The notes: a model not told the origin generated them from the sequence alone. DNA of 64,000 bases from Planctomycetaceae bacterium (GCA_021732785.1 JAKFUG010000004.1:62001-126000); one strand, 5' to 3'. Numbered from the stretch's first letter, positions 17,193-27,533 are shown. Numbers and translations: made by a program.

Positions 17193-17954
17193 CTAAGCGG
17201 CGTGGGCCACGCGCTCAATCCGGCCTTCGCTGAGGCGGACGATGTGATGGGCCTGAGCGGCGACGGCCTGGTCGTGCGTGACCATCAGCACCGTCAGTTG
17301 CTCCTGCTCATTGAGACGATGGAGCAGGTCGAGAATCTCACGGCCGGTGGAATTGTCGAGGTTGCCCGTCGGTTCATCGGCGAGGAGAATCTGCGGCCGG
17401 GCGACCAATGAACGGGCGATCGCGGCCCGCTGCATTTCACCGCCGGACAGTTCCGAGGGACGGTGCGACAGCCGGTGGCCAAGACCGACCGTGTTGATGA
17501 TTTCCTTCGCCCGGTCCTGAAATTCCCGCCGACGGGCCCAATAACCCCACACCGAATGGCGGATCATCAGCGGCGCGAGGACGTTTTCGACGAGATTCAG
17601 TTCCGGCAGCAGGTGATAGAACTGGAACACAAAGCCGAAGACGCGGTTCCGCAGTTCATCGCGCGTGCGGGCGGGGAGATCGTCGATGCGCTGACCGTCG
17701 AGCAGCACTTCGCCCACATCCGGGGTGTCGAGCAATCCGAGCAGGTGCATGAGCGTGCTCTTGCCCGACCCCGATTGGCCGACGATCGACACGAACTCCC
17801 CTTTGCTGACCGAGATGTCCACCCCGTGCAGCACCGGGACCTGCATCTGCCCCTTGCGATAGGCCTTCTCGATCGCCACCGCGGCAATTTGCGGCTTCTT
17901 CAGGGGGACCGTTTCCCGGGCAGAGGCCGATGGTCGTTGAATGGTCAGCGTCAT
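17193..17954 (-). CDS. ABC transporter ATPase (LolD type)
   Basis: 253 residues with all catalytic motifs intact: Walker A GQSGSGKST, Q-loop FVFQFYHLLPEL, signature LSGGEMQR, Walker B ILLADEPTG and switch histidine in MVTHD. The LLPELNLVENVLAPLMI region and downstream position of a LolC/E-like permease fit the LolD/MacB subfamily, which powers release of lipoproteins or export of substrates from the inner membrane. The N-terminus (about 25 residues) is a little longer than in LolD. The permease gene is upstream on the same strand with 271 bp between them, most of it a family G palindrome. Confidence 0.9.
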   Translation of the reverse strand: MTLTIQRPSASARETVPLKKPQIAAVAIEKAYRKGQMQVPVLHGVDISVSKGEFVSIVGQSGSGKSTLMHLLGLLDTPDVGEVLLDGQRIDDLPARTRDELRNRVFGFVFQFYHLLPELNLVENVLAPLMIRHSVWGYWARRREFQDRAKEIINTVGLGHRLSHRPSELSGGEMQRAAIARSLVARPQILLADEPTGNLDNSTGREILDLLHRLNEQEQLTVLMVTHDQAVAAQAHHIVRLSEGRIERVAHAA

Positions 17955-18018
17955 GGGAAAATCCCGGGAAGGCTAATGGGTTCAGGGACGGAGAACGGTG
18001 ATTTCGTTTTCCGCGGCT

Positions 18019-18212
18019 TTCGCCCCATCGGGGCTGGATTCGATAGCCCAGGGTGCTAGCCCTGGGAACGGGGACATCGATATCAATTCTTGAGGCCCAA
18101 CGGGCCGTGACTCATTATGTGTTGCGGCCTTTCAGGCCTTGCGATCTGGTTTCCGTCTTTACCCCAGGGCTCGCGCCCTGGGCTATCGAATCTAGCCCCT
18201 TCGGGGCGAAAG
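18019..18212. repeat. Family G nested palindrome
   Basis: Outer arms TTTCGCCCCATCGGGGCTGG / complement ending CCCCTTCGGGGCGAAA. Further in, GATAGCCCAGGGTGCTAGCC pairs with CAGGGCTCGCGCCCTGGGCT, and smaller pairs (GGCCCAACGGGCC, AAGGCCTGAAAGGCC in complement) form local hairpins. It lies between the LolD-like gene and the permease. Confidence 0.8.
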
Positions 18213-18225
18213 GCACCCAACGTCA

Positions 18226-19755
18226 TCACTCGTACCGCAAAGCCCGCACCGGTTGCAGCGACGCGGCACGACGGGCGGGGAGGATGCTCGCCAGCACGGC
18301 AATCAGCATCGCGCCGACCGACACCCACATCACCATGAACGGATCGACGTGTGTCGGAATCGACGGGAAATAATAGATCCGCTCATCGAACACCTTGTGT
18401 CCCGTCACCCAGGTAATCAGACCTTCAATTTCGTTGATGTAATACACGAACAGCAACCCGGCCATGGTGCCGACGCCGCTGCCGACCATCCCCAGCGATA
18501 ACCCGTACGACAGGAAGATGGACATCACGCCCTGACGGCTGGCCCCGAGCGACTTCAGAATGCCAATGTCGCGGGTCTTCTCGACCACAATCATGAAGAA
18601 GATGGCGAGGATGCCGAACCCGGCGACGGCGATAATCAGGAACAGCAAGACGTTCAGAATCGCCGATTCGACTTCCACCGCGGCGAGCAACGGCCCCTGC
18701 TTCTGTTCCCATGTGCGGATCGAGTACATCCCCGCGGGAAAGACGGCCCGCAGACGTTCCACCACTTCATCCGCGTCGTGGTAATCTTTCAATTTAATTT
18801 GGATGCTGGTGAAGGCCCGCGAACCCGAGGCCGGATCGACCATGCCGCGGACTTTCTGGAGATATTCGAGATTGCAGAAGACGAGGCTCGAATCGTACTC
18901 GCTCATGCCGCTCTTGAAGACATCGACGATGGTGGCGTTGAAGTGCGCCGGTTCCGGCGGACGGCCGGCGGTGATCGTGCTGATTTTCACGTCATCGCCC
19001 GGGCGGGCCATCATTTCCGTTTCCATCACGCCGGTCTCTTCGTTCTTGTGATGGAAGCTGACCAGACCCATCCCCATGTAAAGTCGGCCGGGAAGTAATT
19101 GTCCGGGCGTCGTGGCTTCGGCTTGCACGGCGGGAAAGTCGGCATTGGCTTGACCGAACGGATCTTCATTGGCCGGTTGATCGCCGTTGGCATGCGGTCT
19201 GGTTTCCTGCTGGCGGAGTTGTTCCTGGAACCAGCGTTGCCGTTCGCTCCATTCCTTGCGGTAGGCGGCGGAGGCTTCGGTCAGTTCCCAGCTCGGCATG
19301 ATGTCTTTGGAACGCTCGGCCGGTTGTTTCACGCCGGCATTATCCATCACCGAGTGATAGCTTTGCAGGTAATCGACGAGCGGACCAACCTTCGATTTGC
19401 TTTCGGGATCGATGCCGATCAGCGTCACCGGGCGCGTAATCCACTGCCCGGCATATTGGAAGCTGAGCATGCCATAGATTTCGACGGTGGCGGCCATGCC
19501 GTCGATGTATTGCCCGGCGGCTTTCTGGATGAGGGCCTGATGGGCATCGAGATCATTCACGCCGTCGAGAGAGTGCGTTTCGACAACGATGTCGGACAGA
19601 ATCCCCTTGATCCGGTCCCGCATTTCGGTCCCGAAACCGGCCATCACGCTGTTAACCACGATCATCGTGGCGACGCCGAGCATCACACTGACGATGCTGG
19701 CCAAGGCGATGTACCGCGTCCGCAGATAGCGCGTGCAGAGGAGCAATTTGTACAT
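18226..19755 (-). CDS. ABC permease (LolC/LolE family)
   Basis: 509 residues from ATG 19755 (AGGA upstream); the longer open frame covers repeat DNA and is rejected. One N-terminal helix (about 16-40) follows MYKLLLCTRYLRTRYIALAS, typical of LolC/E. A periplasmic MacB_PCD-like domain of about 330 residues comes next, then the FtsX domain with three helices and the conserved EKTRDIGILKSLGASRQGVMSIF loop. Known role: lipoprotein sorting to the outer membrane, or related export, with a LolD-type ATPase (encoded just downstream). It has a longer periplasmic domain than enterobacterial LolC (about 400 residues in total), including a charged insert at about 165-220. Confidence 0.88.
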   Translation of the reverse strand: MYKLLLCTRYLRTRYIALASIVSVMLGVATMIVVNSVMAGFGTEMRDRIKGILSDIVVETHSLDGVNDLDAHQALIQKAAGQYIDGMAATVEIYGMLSFQYAGQWITRPVTLIGIDPESKSKVGPLVDYLQSYHSVMDNAGVKQPAERSKDIMPSWELTEASAAYRKEWSERQRWFQEQLRQQETRPHANGDQPANEDPFGQANADFPAVQAEATTPGQLLPGRLYMGMGLVSFHHKNEETGVMETEMMARPGDDVKISTITAGRPPEPAHFNATIVDVFKSGMSEYDSSLVFCNLEYLQKVRGMVDPASGSRAFTSIQIKLKDYHDADEVVERLRAVFPAGMYSIRTWEQKQGPLLAAVEVESAILNVLLFLIIAVAGFGILAIFFMIVVEKTRDIGILKSLGASRQGVMSIFLSYGLSLGMVGSGVGTMAGLLFVYYINEIEGLITWVTGHKVFDERIYYFPSIPTHVDPFMVMWVSVGAMLIAVLASILPARRAASLQPVRALRYE

Positions 19756-19899
19756 GTCGACCCATCCTGGGAAATTCACCGGGAATCCTTCCCCGGCGTG
19801 ACGACGATCGTCGATTCGACCTTCGCGAATGCCGCACAGTATCGCTGAATCGGATTTCTGCCAACCCCAAATCGGCGGGAATTGCCGGTTCACGTTTTC

Positions 19900-20037
19900 G
19901 TAGGGTTTGCCGAGTCTGCGAGGCGAACCACTTGGTGGTTTGAAGTTCCAAATTCCAAATTCCAAGCTCCAAACAACTCACAAAATCCAAATTCCAAACG
20001 AAGAAAGGGTTCGCCTCGCGGACTCGGCAAACCCTAC
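19900..20037. repeat. Family A palindromic element, copy 3, with AT-rich insert
   Basis: GTAGGGTTTGCCGAGTCTGC at 19900 and its complement ending at 20037. The centre (about 19935-20000) is an AT-rich tract with repeated CAAATTCCAAATTCC, unlike other copies. The right end abuts the stop codon of the MptG-like gene (20039). Confidence 0.8.
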
Positions 20038-20038
20038 A

Positions 20039-21007
20039 TTAGTTTTCGATGATAACGTCGGCACCGCGGTTGCGGCCGCTGACGAGTTGGATGCGGCAAT
20101 CGGTCCATTGTCCCTGCGATTGAAGCTGCGTCATCAACTCCGTTGCCGCCGGTACGGTCGGACACAGGACGGCGATCGTTGGTCCCCACGATGTTTGTGC
20201 CATGCCGGTGATGCCGTCACGGCGAAGCTGGTCCGCCAACCGGGCCATCCGCACGTCGGCGAACAAGCCTTGTTGAACGGGTAGAAAGTATTCGCCGACG
20301 GTCTTGCCGTAGTCCCACAGCGCTTCACTCACCACATCGAAATCGTGATCGATGATGCCCGGAATCAGCTCCAGCAACAATGTCCGACACATGCGCGATG
20401 TCGTGACTTCGGTCATCGGCGACAGTCGCTGAAACGCATGCTGTTCCGCGACTCCCGACAACCCCTCCCGTTCCGGCGGAGCGATCAGGATCCAGCGCCA
20501 ATCGTCCGGCCATTCCGCACGGGAGATCAACGGACTGATTTCCCCGGCGGTTCGTTGACCGCCGTCGACCAGCCAACCGCCCGCTTCAAAGCCGTACATG
20601 CCGATGGCGGAGCGTTTCGCCCGTCCGACGCGCTCAGCCCGTTCGCGCACCGAGGGCATGGTCTCACCGGATAATGCAGCGGCGATGGTCGCCACCGTCA
20701 GACCCAACTGCGTTCCCGATCCCAACCCGCAATGCGGCGGGATTTCCCGTTGAATGGTGATTTTTAGCGGCGGTAGCGGACTCGCCGACTTTTCGCGCAG
20801 GCGGGCCACGAGCGCGGCGACGCGCTGGCTGTTTAAACGGGAACCGCCAATGACTTCATCGGTTTCGGCCCGTTCCGCGGTGAGATCGAAGCCGGGAGCG
20901 TCAACCATCAGCCCGGCTCCGCCAAACTGGCGTCCGCGCGCTGGATTGATCGCCAACAGCCCGAAATGCAAGCGTGCGCCTGTCCGCACGGTAACCCGCG
21001 TGCTCAT
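20039..21007 (-). CDS. MptG-like beta-ribofuranosylaminobenzene 5'-phosphate synthase (GHMP fold)
   Basis: 322 residues from ATG 21007 (MSTRVTVRTGARLHFGLL). The GHMP-family motif PPHCGLGSGTQLGLTVA is at about 125-141, and the N-terminal ARLHFGLL and FGGAGLM patterns match beta-RFAP synthase. This enzyme makes the first committed intermediate of tetrahydromethanopterin by joining p-hydroxybenzoate or p-aminobenzoate with PRPP. Planctomycetes are known to carry H4MPT-linked one-carbon genes. No other genes of that pathway are in this window, so the assignment rests on the motif alone. A family A element abuts its 3' end, and a family B element lies 78 bp upstream. Confidence 0.8.
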   Translation of the reverse strand: MSTRVTVRTGARLHFGLLAINPARGRQFGGAGLMVDAPGFDLTAERAETDEVIGGSRLNSQRVAALVARLREKSASPLPPLKITIQREIPPHCGLGSGTQLGLTVATIAAALSGETMPSVRERAERVGRAKRSAIGMYGFEAGGWLVDGGQRTAGEISPLISRAEWPDDWRWILIAPPEREGLSGVAEQHAFQRLSPMTEVTTSRMCRTLLLELIPGIIDHDFDVVSEALWDYGKTVGEYFLPVQQGLFADVRMARLADQLRRDGITGMAQTSWGPTIAVLCPTVPAATELMTQLQSQGQWTDCRIQLVSGRNRGADVIIEN

Positions 21008-21084
21008 GCGTCCAGAATGACGCATTGTGCCGTCGCGTGCAACGTCAATTACAAGGAACGCGGCTCGGGGGTCAGTTTGAAGAA

Positions 21085-21154
21085 TCGGGGCGGGGGCCCC
21101 GACCTGTGGATGTGAAATCAAATTGAAATCATAGTTCGGGGCCCCTGCCCCGAA
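21085..21154. repeat. Family B palindromic element, copy 2
   Basis: TCGGGGCGGGGGCCCCGACC and TTCGGGGCCCCTGCCCCGA, with the GTTTGAAGA flank on the left. Located between the MptG-like gene and the 3' end of the hybrid kinase. Confidence 0.85.
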
Positions 21155-21221
21155 GCCTTTCATTTCAAACGGACCCACTCCCCGGCTCGGCGGGAGCGCC
21201 GTCTCCCTGTGTAAGCCGCCG

Positions 21222-24167
21222 TCAGCGCGGAACGAGAGGGGTCATCCGCACGGCATAGCGGTAGTGCGCACAGACTTCGATCAGCGCGTGGCGATCGATC
21301 GGCTTGGCCAGGTAGTCGTCGCAACCGGCGGCGAGACATTCCTCGCGATCTTCGGCCATCGCACAGGCCGTCATGGCAATGATCGTGCCCCGATAGCCAT
21401 TCCCGCGAAGTTGCCGCGTTGTCAGATAGCCATTCAGCTTTGGCAGCTGCATGTCCATGAGGACGATATCGAAGGGGTGCTCGTCTCGTTCCGCACGCGC
21501 GACCAATTCGAGGGCTTCGAGGCCATCGTGCGCGAACACCACTTCGGAACCGGACTTGTTGAGCATAAAGCCAATCATTCGACGATTCGGCTCCACATCG
21601 TCGGCAACGAGAATCCGCGCCCCTTCTAACACCGATTGGGGCACAACACGCTGCGGCGACGGAGCCGCTTCGGGAAGGACGGGCGAAACATCCGGTTGCC
21701 AGGCCGTGTTGTGGGGGATTTCCGCCAAGAACCAGACGGTGAACGTGGACCCGAGACCGGGTTCGCTTTCTACTTTGATCCCGCCCTGTAATAGCTCGGC
21801 AAGGCGGCGGGTGATGGAGAGTCCCAGGCCGGTGCCGCCGAACTTGCGGGTGGTCGAAGCATCCGCCTGACCGAACGGTTGGAAGAGGCGGCCCAACTGT
21901 TCGGTCGTCATGCCGATGCCAGTGTCCGTCACCACGAACTCGATGCGGGCTTTGTCGCCGGGAATGGCCGTCATCTCCAGGGCAATGCGTCCCGATTCGG
22001 TGAACTTGATGGCGTTGCCCACGAGATTGAAAAGAATCTGTCGAATCCGTTTGGGATCGCCCAGGAACGTCGCCGGCAACAGACTCGCCGAACGGACGAC
22101 GAAGTCCAGGCCTTTCGATTTGGCCTGCAATTCCAGGTGCCGTCGGGCTTCGTCGAGAAACTGTTCCGGGCGGCAGGCGATCGACTCGATCGGCATTTTG
22201 CCCGCTTCAATCTTCGAAAGATCGAGAAGATCTTCGATGATTTGCAGCAGGTGTCGCCCGTTCAATCGAATCGTGTCGAGCATGTCGAGCCGCGATTGCG
22301 GTGCTCGCGACAGATCGCCTTCCTCGTAGAGCAAGTCGGAATAGCCGAGAATGGCCGTCAGCGGCGTGCGGAGTTCGTGACTGATATTTGCCAGGAATTC
22401 ACTCTTCGACCGCGAGGCGACTTCGGCGAGCTTTTGCGTGTGCTGCAGCACTTCGGTCTGTTGCAATAATTGCGCTGCCTGAGCGGCAATTTGATCGCGC
22501 GATGTCTGGAGGTCGGCAATATACCGATTGCGATCGTCTTCCAGACGCCGGCGGTCGGTCACGTCGGTGATGATACCCGCCATGCGATACGGCAGATTGT
22601 TGCCATCCCACTTGGCCTGCCCCGTCACGCGGACCCAGCGGTATTCGCCGATGCGGTTTTCCAGGCGGAACTCCCGTTCAAAAGCCCCCCGATGTCCGAG
22701 ATGCACCCGCAGGCCGTCCGTTGTCGCCTGGCGATCCTCCGGGTGAATCCTCTCGACGAAGTCGGAAAACGAGGGCTTGGGGGCGTTTTCCGGCCGGTAA
22801 CCCAGCAGCTTCCAGACCTGTGGAGAAAACTGGGCATAGTCGGTCCGAATGTCCCAGTCCCAATGACCATCCTGCGTTGCGGAGGTCAGCAGGGCATATT
22901 TCTCTTCGCTCCGTTTCGCCTCCATCTCGGCCAGACACGCCCGGCGGGCCGCTTCCTGCGCGATTCTGTTATTCGTCTGCATCATCGAAATTGTCCGATG
23001 AAAACTCCGCAGGATTTCCGCGAATTCCCCATCGAGACCCTGGATGGAAACGGGCGGCGGGGTCTCCGCCGTGGGCGAGAGTCGGCAGACTTCATCCAGC
23101 ACGGTCAGCGAGCGATTCACGGCCGTTTGCACCCACAGGATCAGTCCCCAGGCGATCGTGCCGACGACCAGTGTCAGCGCGCACGCGACGACGCTCAATC
23201 GCTGCCACTGAATGGCCGCGTCCTGATGCTGCGCTGACAGGGTTGCGGCACACGTCAGCGCGGCTTGTTCGGTGGCTTGCCGGGCCCCAATGCTGTTCCG
23301 CCAGACCGCTTCGACATCGTAAGTGCTTTCCGGGTCTGCGGAGGACTCCCACGATTCGATTCGATCCAGCGTCTGTCCGAAATCCTCCAACCGCGAGGCG
23401 AGCAGGGTGGCCACCGGTCCGATGACCTGGGGGTTCGCCTTTTCCATCCGCCTCAGGATTTGCAGGGCGTCGGCTTCGGCCTGACGGATCCGGCCCAAAT
23501 TGATGAGTAAGTCGCGGTGGTGTCTGGTCGGGCTCTCTTCCGTTGCGGCGGTAGTGACAAATTCCGTCACCGTTCCCAGTCGCACCACCAACTGCGGCAG
23601 AGAATGCGTGAGGAAATGCTCGACCAGAATGCGCGCGCGCTGATTGTCATTCTCCGCTTCCCAATCAATCGCCGCGGCGGGGATGACATCAACCAGACGT
23701 TCGAGCGTTCGCTGATGCTGTTCGCGCCATTCCTGCGGTGTGACTTCCGTCGTCAGGGATGGAAGGCCGCGAAGGGCGGTCAGAAACAGCCGCGCTTCCG
23801 GGTGCTTCGCCGCCGGGGAGACTTCCCGCGCCCACCCATCGATATCGAGCCGCACCATATTTTGATGGATCTGGTCATCGAGCTGTTTGAGGGTGTCGGG
23901 TTCCTCCAGCAGGACGGCGGGGCAAGGTTCGAGCCCGAAGTCCGCACGCCGCGATAATTGATGGAGCAGTTCCGCGAAGACCCCTTCGCGTTCGATTCGG
24001 CGAGCCGATCGGGCTTCTTCTTCACCCCAGCGCCGAAACTGCACGCCCTGCCAGAACAACAGCAGCAGCAATGGCAAACCGAGAATGATTCCCAGCGCCA
24101 CAAACTTGTGCGTCAACCGCAAGCGATTCAGCGTTCGTTCGGCAAACGGCAACAACCGGAACGACAT
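21222..24167 (-). CDS. Membrane hybrid sensor histidine kinase (PAS-HisKA-HATPase-REC)
   Basis: 981 residues. Helix at about 22-40, extracytoplasmic sensor of about 280 residues, second helix at about 323-347, then PAS at about 422-540 ([17 protein letters not shown]). HisKA carries SHELRTPL with H597; HATPase spans about 700-815 with N-box, DTGIGM and GTGLGLS. A C-terminal receiver domain spans about 850-970 with D905 as the phospho-acceptor ([11 protein letters not shown]). It passes phosphate from H597 to D905; a separate phosphotransfer protein and output regulator would be needed, and none is next door. The signal is unknown; the sensor has no recognised fold. Confidence 0.93.
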   Translation of the reverse strand: MSFRLLPFAERTLNRLRLTHKFVALGIILGLPLLLLLFWQGVQFRRWGEEEARSARRIEREGVFAELLHQLSRRADFGLEPCPAVLLEEPDTLKQLDDQIHQNMVRLDIDGWAREVSPAAKHPEARLFLTALRGLPSLTTEVTPQEWREQHQRTLERLVDVIPAAAIDWEAENDNQRARILVEHFLTHSLPQLVVRLGTVTEFVTTAATEESPTRHHRDLLINLGRIRQAEADALQILRRMEKANPQVIGPVATLLASRLEDFGQTLDRIESWESSADPESTYDVEAVWRNSIGARQATEQAALTCAATLSAQHQDAAIQWQRLSVVACALTLVVGTIAWGLILWVQTAVNRSLTVLDEVCRLSPTAETPPPVSIQGLDGEFAEILRSFHRTISMMQTNNRIAQEAARRACLAEMEAKRSEEKYALLTSATQDGHWDWDIRTDYAQFSPQVWKLLGYRPENAPKPSFSDFVERIHPEDRQATTDGLRVHLGHRGAFEREFRLENRIGEYRWVRVTGQAKWDGNNLPYRMAGIITDVTDRRRLEDDRNRYIADLQTSRDQIAAQAAQLLQQTEVLQHTQKLAEVASRSKSEFLANISHELRTPLTAILGYSDLLYEEGDLSRAPQSRLDMLDTIRLNGRHLLQIIEDLLDLSKIEAGKMPIESIACRPEQFLDEARRHLELQAKSKGLDFVVRSASLLPATFLGDPKRIRQILFNLVGNAIKFTESGRIALEMTAIPGDKARIEFVVTDTGIGMTTEQLGRLFQPFGQADASTTRKFGGTGLGLSITRRLAELLQGGIKVESEPGLGSTFTVWFLAEIPHNTAWQPDVSPVLPEAAPSPQRVVPQSVLEGARILVADDVEPNRRMIGFMLNKSGSEVVFAHDGLEALELVARAERDEHPFDIVLMDMQLPKLNGYLTTRQLRGNGYRGTIIAMTACAMAEDREECLAAGCDDYLAKPIDRHALIEVCAHYRYAVRMTPLVPR

Positions 24168-24590
24168 GAATTCACACTAAAATTACGGCGACCATTCGGA
24201 GCGACGTTCCCCAATTGCAACAACGGAGAGGCTCGTGCGATCGGGAATTCTCCCTACTCAGAAAATCGGCTCGCGGCCGACGAGCAGCGATGAAACTTCT
24301 TCGATATTGTGCTTTGAGGGATTTCACTGCAACAATCAACTTCCAACGTAAGGATCATGAGCTTCCCTCCGAAGATGTCGAGTTCAGCGATTCTTCCGTC
24401 AGGGATGATCCTTTCCGCATTCCTGCCGCGGGATTAACTCACGGCAGACCGTAACGAACCTGCCGGAGAAACGGGGCCGGTCGCTGTTTCTCAGCACGTC
24501 GCAGGCGTTCGCCAGTCGTCTCGAAGACGGCAACGCGGTACAAAGGAGGGGATTCTGTCCCGGATTCGGCGATGAAAGTAAGGATGGGCG
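24168..24590. other. 423-bp intergenic region between hybrid kinase and ribH
   Basis: The first half is relatively AT-rich and carries no convincing gene. I looked for an FMN riboswitch upstream of ribH and saw none. A ribosome-binding site (AAGGA) lies just before the ribH ATG. It probably holds divergent promoters for the kinase and ribH. Confidence 0.5.
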
Positions 24591-25070
24591 ATGGTGAACG
24601 TGATTGAAGGCCGACTCCTCACCGGCGATGATCGCTATGCGATTGTCGTCTCGCGGTTCAACGAACTCATCACCGCGCGGCTGCTCGACGGAGCGATTGA
24701 TACGCTCTGTCGCCACGGTTCCGACCGGGCCAATATCACGGTGGTGCATGTCCCCGGTTCCTTCGAGATTCCGCTGGTGGCCGATCGGCTCGCGCACAGC
24801 GGGAAGTTTCACGCCGTGATTTGCCTGGGGGCCGTGATTCAGGGGGAAACCACCCATCATGAATACATCAACCATCAGGTGGCCGCGGGGGTGATGCAGG
24901 CCGGGCAGGACAGCCAGATTCCCGTCTCCTTCGGCGTGCTGACCTGTCCGACGATGGAACACGCGCTCGATCGGGCCGGCGGAAAAGCGGGAAACAAAGG
25001 CGTGGAAGCCACGCTCGCGGCAATCGAAATGGTCGACGTCCTCCGTCGTCTGGCCGCCGCCGGATTGTAA
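24591..25070 (+). CDS. ribH: 6,7-dimethyl-8-ribityllumazine synthase
   Basis: 159 residues, normal size for this icosahedral enzyme of riboflavin synthesis, which condenses the ribityl-pyrimidine with dihydroxybutanone phosphate. Landmarks are in order: [28 protein letters not shown] (phosphate/ribityl binding), [17 protein letters not shown] with the catalytic histidine, [16 protein letters not shown] and a C-terminal [12 protein letters not shown]. It starts at ATG 24591 behind AAGGA. Next downstream is htpG, 167 bp away, with a GCAAAGC tandem repeat in between. It is the only riboflavin gene seen here. Confidence 0.97.
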   Translation: MVNVIEGRLLTGDDRYAIVVSRFNELITARLLDGAIDTLCRHGSDRANITVVHVPGSFEIPLVADRLAHSGKFHAVICLGAVIQGETTHHEYINHQVAAGVMQAGQDSQIPVSFGVLTCPTMEHALDRAGGKAGNKGVEATLAAIEMVDVLRRLAAAGL

Positions 25071-25121
25071 GTCGTTTTTCGCCTGCGCTTTGCCGGTCAT
25101 GAGGATCGCGAACTGGGTCGA

Positions 25122-25150
25122 CTGCAAAGCGCAAAGCGCAAAGCGCAAAG
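25122..25150. repeat. Short tandem repeat, unit GCAAAGC
   Basis: Four copies of the 7-base unit GCAAAGC between ribH and htpG. Probably a slippage tract; no further role is indicated. Confidence 0.8.
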
Positions 25151-25237
25151 CGGGTTGGCGCGCTCCTTGCTAAGGTGGGGCGGGACAGACGTCTTGCCTG
25201 CCAATTTGACAGTTGTTTCGTTCGAGAGACCTTAAAT

Positions 25238-27118
25238 ATGACCGCCGCCGCTCCGGAAGCCTTTTCTTTCCAAGCCGAAATCTCCCAGCTTCTCCATATC
25301 CTCTCGCACTCGCTTTACCAGAACCGCGAAATCGCGCTGCGGGAACTCGTTTCCAATGCGTCCGACGCCCTTAACAAGCTGCGGCACATTCAACTCACCC
25401 ACCAGCAATACCGCGACGACACCCCCCTCGCGATTACGCTCATTCCCGACAAAGAAGCCCGGACGCTGACGATTCAGGACAACGGCATCGGTCTGACGCG
25501 GGACGAACTGATTCAAAACCTGGGCACCATCGCCCATAGTGGTTCGAAGGAATTCCTCACCAAACTCGCCGACAATCCGCAGGGCGATCTCTCCCTGATC
25601 GGTCAGTTCGGCGTCGGCTTTTATTCGGCATTCATGCTGGCGGATAAAGTCGAAGTCATCACCCGGTCCTACTTGGACGACAGCGGCTGGACATGGGAAT
25701 CGGACGGCAGCGGCCGTTTCACCATTGAAGCCGCGGGGGCCGATGTTCCGCGCGGTGCTCAGATTCGCCTGCACATGAAGAGCGATCTCGAAGAGTTCCT
25801 CGAACCGCATCGGTTGAAGGGCATCATCCGGCGGTATTCCACGTTCGTGCCGTTTCCGGTGCAACTGGAAGGCGAACAACTCAACAGTCAAAGCCCCATC
25901 TGGGTCGAGCCGAAGAGCCAGATTTCCGCGGAGCAATACGAAGGCTTTTATCAGTGGCTGTCGCATCGCAGTACGGAAAAGCCACTGTGGCATCTGCATC
26001 TCGCCGCCGATTCTCCGCTGCAATTCCAGTCGATTCTGTATTGCCCCGCGACCAACATGGAACTGCTCGGCTTCGGCCGGGTCGAACACGGCATTCACCT
26101 GTGTGCGAAACGGATTCTGGTCCAGCCGGACAACAATGATCTGCTGCCCGAATATCTCCATTTCCTGTACGGTATCGTCGATTCCGCGGACCTGCCGTTG
26201 AATGTGTCGCGCGAGACGCTGCAGGACCATCAGGTCATTCCGAAACTGAAGAAAGTCCTCACGAAGAAGGTGCTCGACCACCTCGGCAGCCTCGCGGAAG
26301 AACAACCCGAGCAATACCGTACGTTCATCGAGCAGTTCGGCTCGATCTTGCGGACGGGGGTCAGTTCCGATTGGGAAAATCGCGAGAAAATCGCCGGGCT
26401 GTTGCGATTCCACAGCACCTATGGTGACGACCGTGCGGCCACACTTTCGCTGGATGACTACATCAAGCGCGCCGCCGAAGGGCAGACGCAGATTTATTAT
26501 CTGACCGGCCTGCAACGCGATGCCCTGGCGAATCATCCGCGGTTAGCCGCTTTCCGGAAGCGCAATCTGGAAGTGCTGCTGCTCGACGATCCGATCGATG
26601 AATATGCCCTGGCACAACTCGGCGATTACAAGGAAAAGAAGCTGGTCTCGATCGATTCCGCGGACGTGAATTTCCCGGAGTCGACCGAACCGACCGATGA
26701 AACGCTGCTGCCCCCGCCGAAGGATTTGCCGCGGGTCATCGAGCTGTTCCGCGGCGCGCTCGGCGACAAGGTGACAGAGGTGAAAGAGACGTCGAAGCTC
26801 ACCGACGCTCCCTGCACATTGACCAACGCCGACGGCGGTTACAGCCGGTTGCTGCAGACGGTGATTCGTCAGCAGATGAAAGAGTTTCCGCAGTCGAAGC
26901 CGGTGTTCGAGATCAATCCGCAAGCGGCGCTCATTCGTCGATTGGCAGAACTTTCGGTGAATCCATCGAACGACGATTTCATCCGCGATTGCGGGCGGCA
27001 ATTATTCGCGAACGCCCAACTGCTCGACGGCCTCAACCCCGAACCGCACGACACGGCGACGCGCATGCAGCAGTTCATGGAAGCACTGGCGCAGACGAAG
27101 ACCGCGATCATCGTGTGA
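25238..27118 (+). CDS. htpG: Chaperone HtpG (Hsp90)
   Basis: 626 residues from ATG 25238, the normal length of bacterial Hsp90. The N-terminal ATPase domain has ELVSNASDALNKLRH, DNGIGLTRDEL and GQFGVGFYSAFM. The middle domain follows with RILVQPDNNDLLPEYLHF and NVSRETLQ, then the C-terminal dimerisation domain. It is an ATP-dependent cytoplasmic chaperone for client maturation and stress recovery. It is preceded by ribH and followed by a family C palindrome 20 bp after the stop. The 21 codons of open frame upstream of the ATG are not family-like. Confidence 0.97.
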   Translation: MTAAAPEAFSFQAEISQLLHILSHSLYQNREIALRELVSNASDALNKLRHIQLTHQQYRDDTPLAITLIPDKEARTLTIQDNGIGLTRDELIQNLGTIAHSGSKEFLTKLADNPQGDLSLIGQFGVGFYSAFMLADKVEVITRSYLDDSGWTWESDGSGRFTIEAAGADVPRGAQIRLHMKSDLEEFLEPHRLKGIIRRYSTFVPFPVQLEGEQLNSQSPIWVEPKSQISAEQYEGFYQWLSHRSTEKPLWHLHLAADSPLQFQSILYCPATNMELLGFGRVEHGIHLCAKRILVQPDNNDLLPEYLHFLYGIVDSADLPLNVSRETLQDHQVIPKLKKVLTKKVLDHLGSLAEEQPEQYRTFIEQFGSILRTGVSSDWENREKIAGLLRFHSTYGDDRAATLSLDDYIKRAAEGQTQIYYLTGLQRDALANHPRLAAFRKRNLEVLLLDDPIDEYALAQLGDYKEKKLVSIDSADVNFPESTEPTDETLLPPPKDLPRVIELFRGALGDKVTEVKETSKLTDAPCTLTNADGGYSRLLQTVIRQQMKEFPQSKPVFEINPQAALIRRLAELSVNPSNDDFIRDCGRQLFANAQLLDGLNPEPHDTATRMQQFMEALAQTKTAIIV

Positions 27119-27138
27119 AATCAGCCCGCTGATCTTTG

Positions 27139-27206
27139 GTGTGCCACTGGCTCTGCCAGTGTCTTTCCGATCGAAAAAGACGACACTGGCAGAACCAGTG
27201 GAACAC
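27139..27206. repeat. Family C palindromic element, copy 2
   Basis: GTGCCACTGGCTCTGCCAGT and its complement ACTGGCAGAACCAGTGGAAC around a short centre. It lies 20 bp after htpG and ends where the next gene's ATG begins. Confidence 0.85.
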
Positions 27207-27533
27207 ATGTTGGTGATTGTAAAAACGGATGCTTGCGATCCTCGCCTGGTGACGTCGAAGATGCACAAAGACGCCGCGCCGTTCCTGCCTGCCGACGATG
27301 TCGCTGTCAACTGGACGGCGACGACGCAACGGGCGGCACGCAAGGCGGGGAGTTCACGGGCACAGAACGTGACATCGGCCCGGCTCGCGCTGATTCATCT
27401 TCCTTCGCAAAGGCAGCTTGTCGGCGAAGTTCCCGCCGGGCATTATTCCAGGACGGAGATGCAGCAGTTGAAAGATGCGCTGCGGGTCCGCTTGCTCGAC
27501 GAACTCTCGCAACTGGTTGCAAAAGTGCGCTGA
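27207..27533 (+). CDS. Hypothetical protein behind a family C repeat
   Basis: 108 residues from ATG 27207, whose start is fused to the end of a family C repeat. Codon use looks coding. No recognised domain; text such as MHKDAAPFLPADDVAVNWTATTQRAARKAG and MQQLKDALRVRLLDELSQLVAKV indicates a C-terminal helix. No signal peptide or membrane segment. The next gene starts 34 bp downstream, so an operon is possible. The repeat may have replaced part of an earlier 5' region, since the ribosome-binding site would lie inside it. Function unknown. Confidence 0.5.
   Translation: MLVIVKTDACDPRLVTSKMHKDAAPFLPADDVAVNWTATTQRAARKAGSSRAQNVTSARLALIHLPSQRQLVGEVPAGHYSRTEMQQLKDALRVRLLDELSQLVAKVR

Noticed and set aside
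24168-24590. FMN riboswitch upstream of ribH
   Set aside because: No conserved RFN core could be found.
25122-25150. Tandem repeat as a possible CRISPR
   Set aside because: Units of 7 bases with no spacers and no cas genes; it is a simple tandem repeat.
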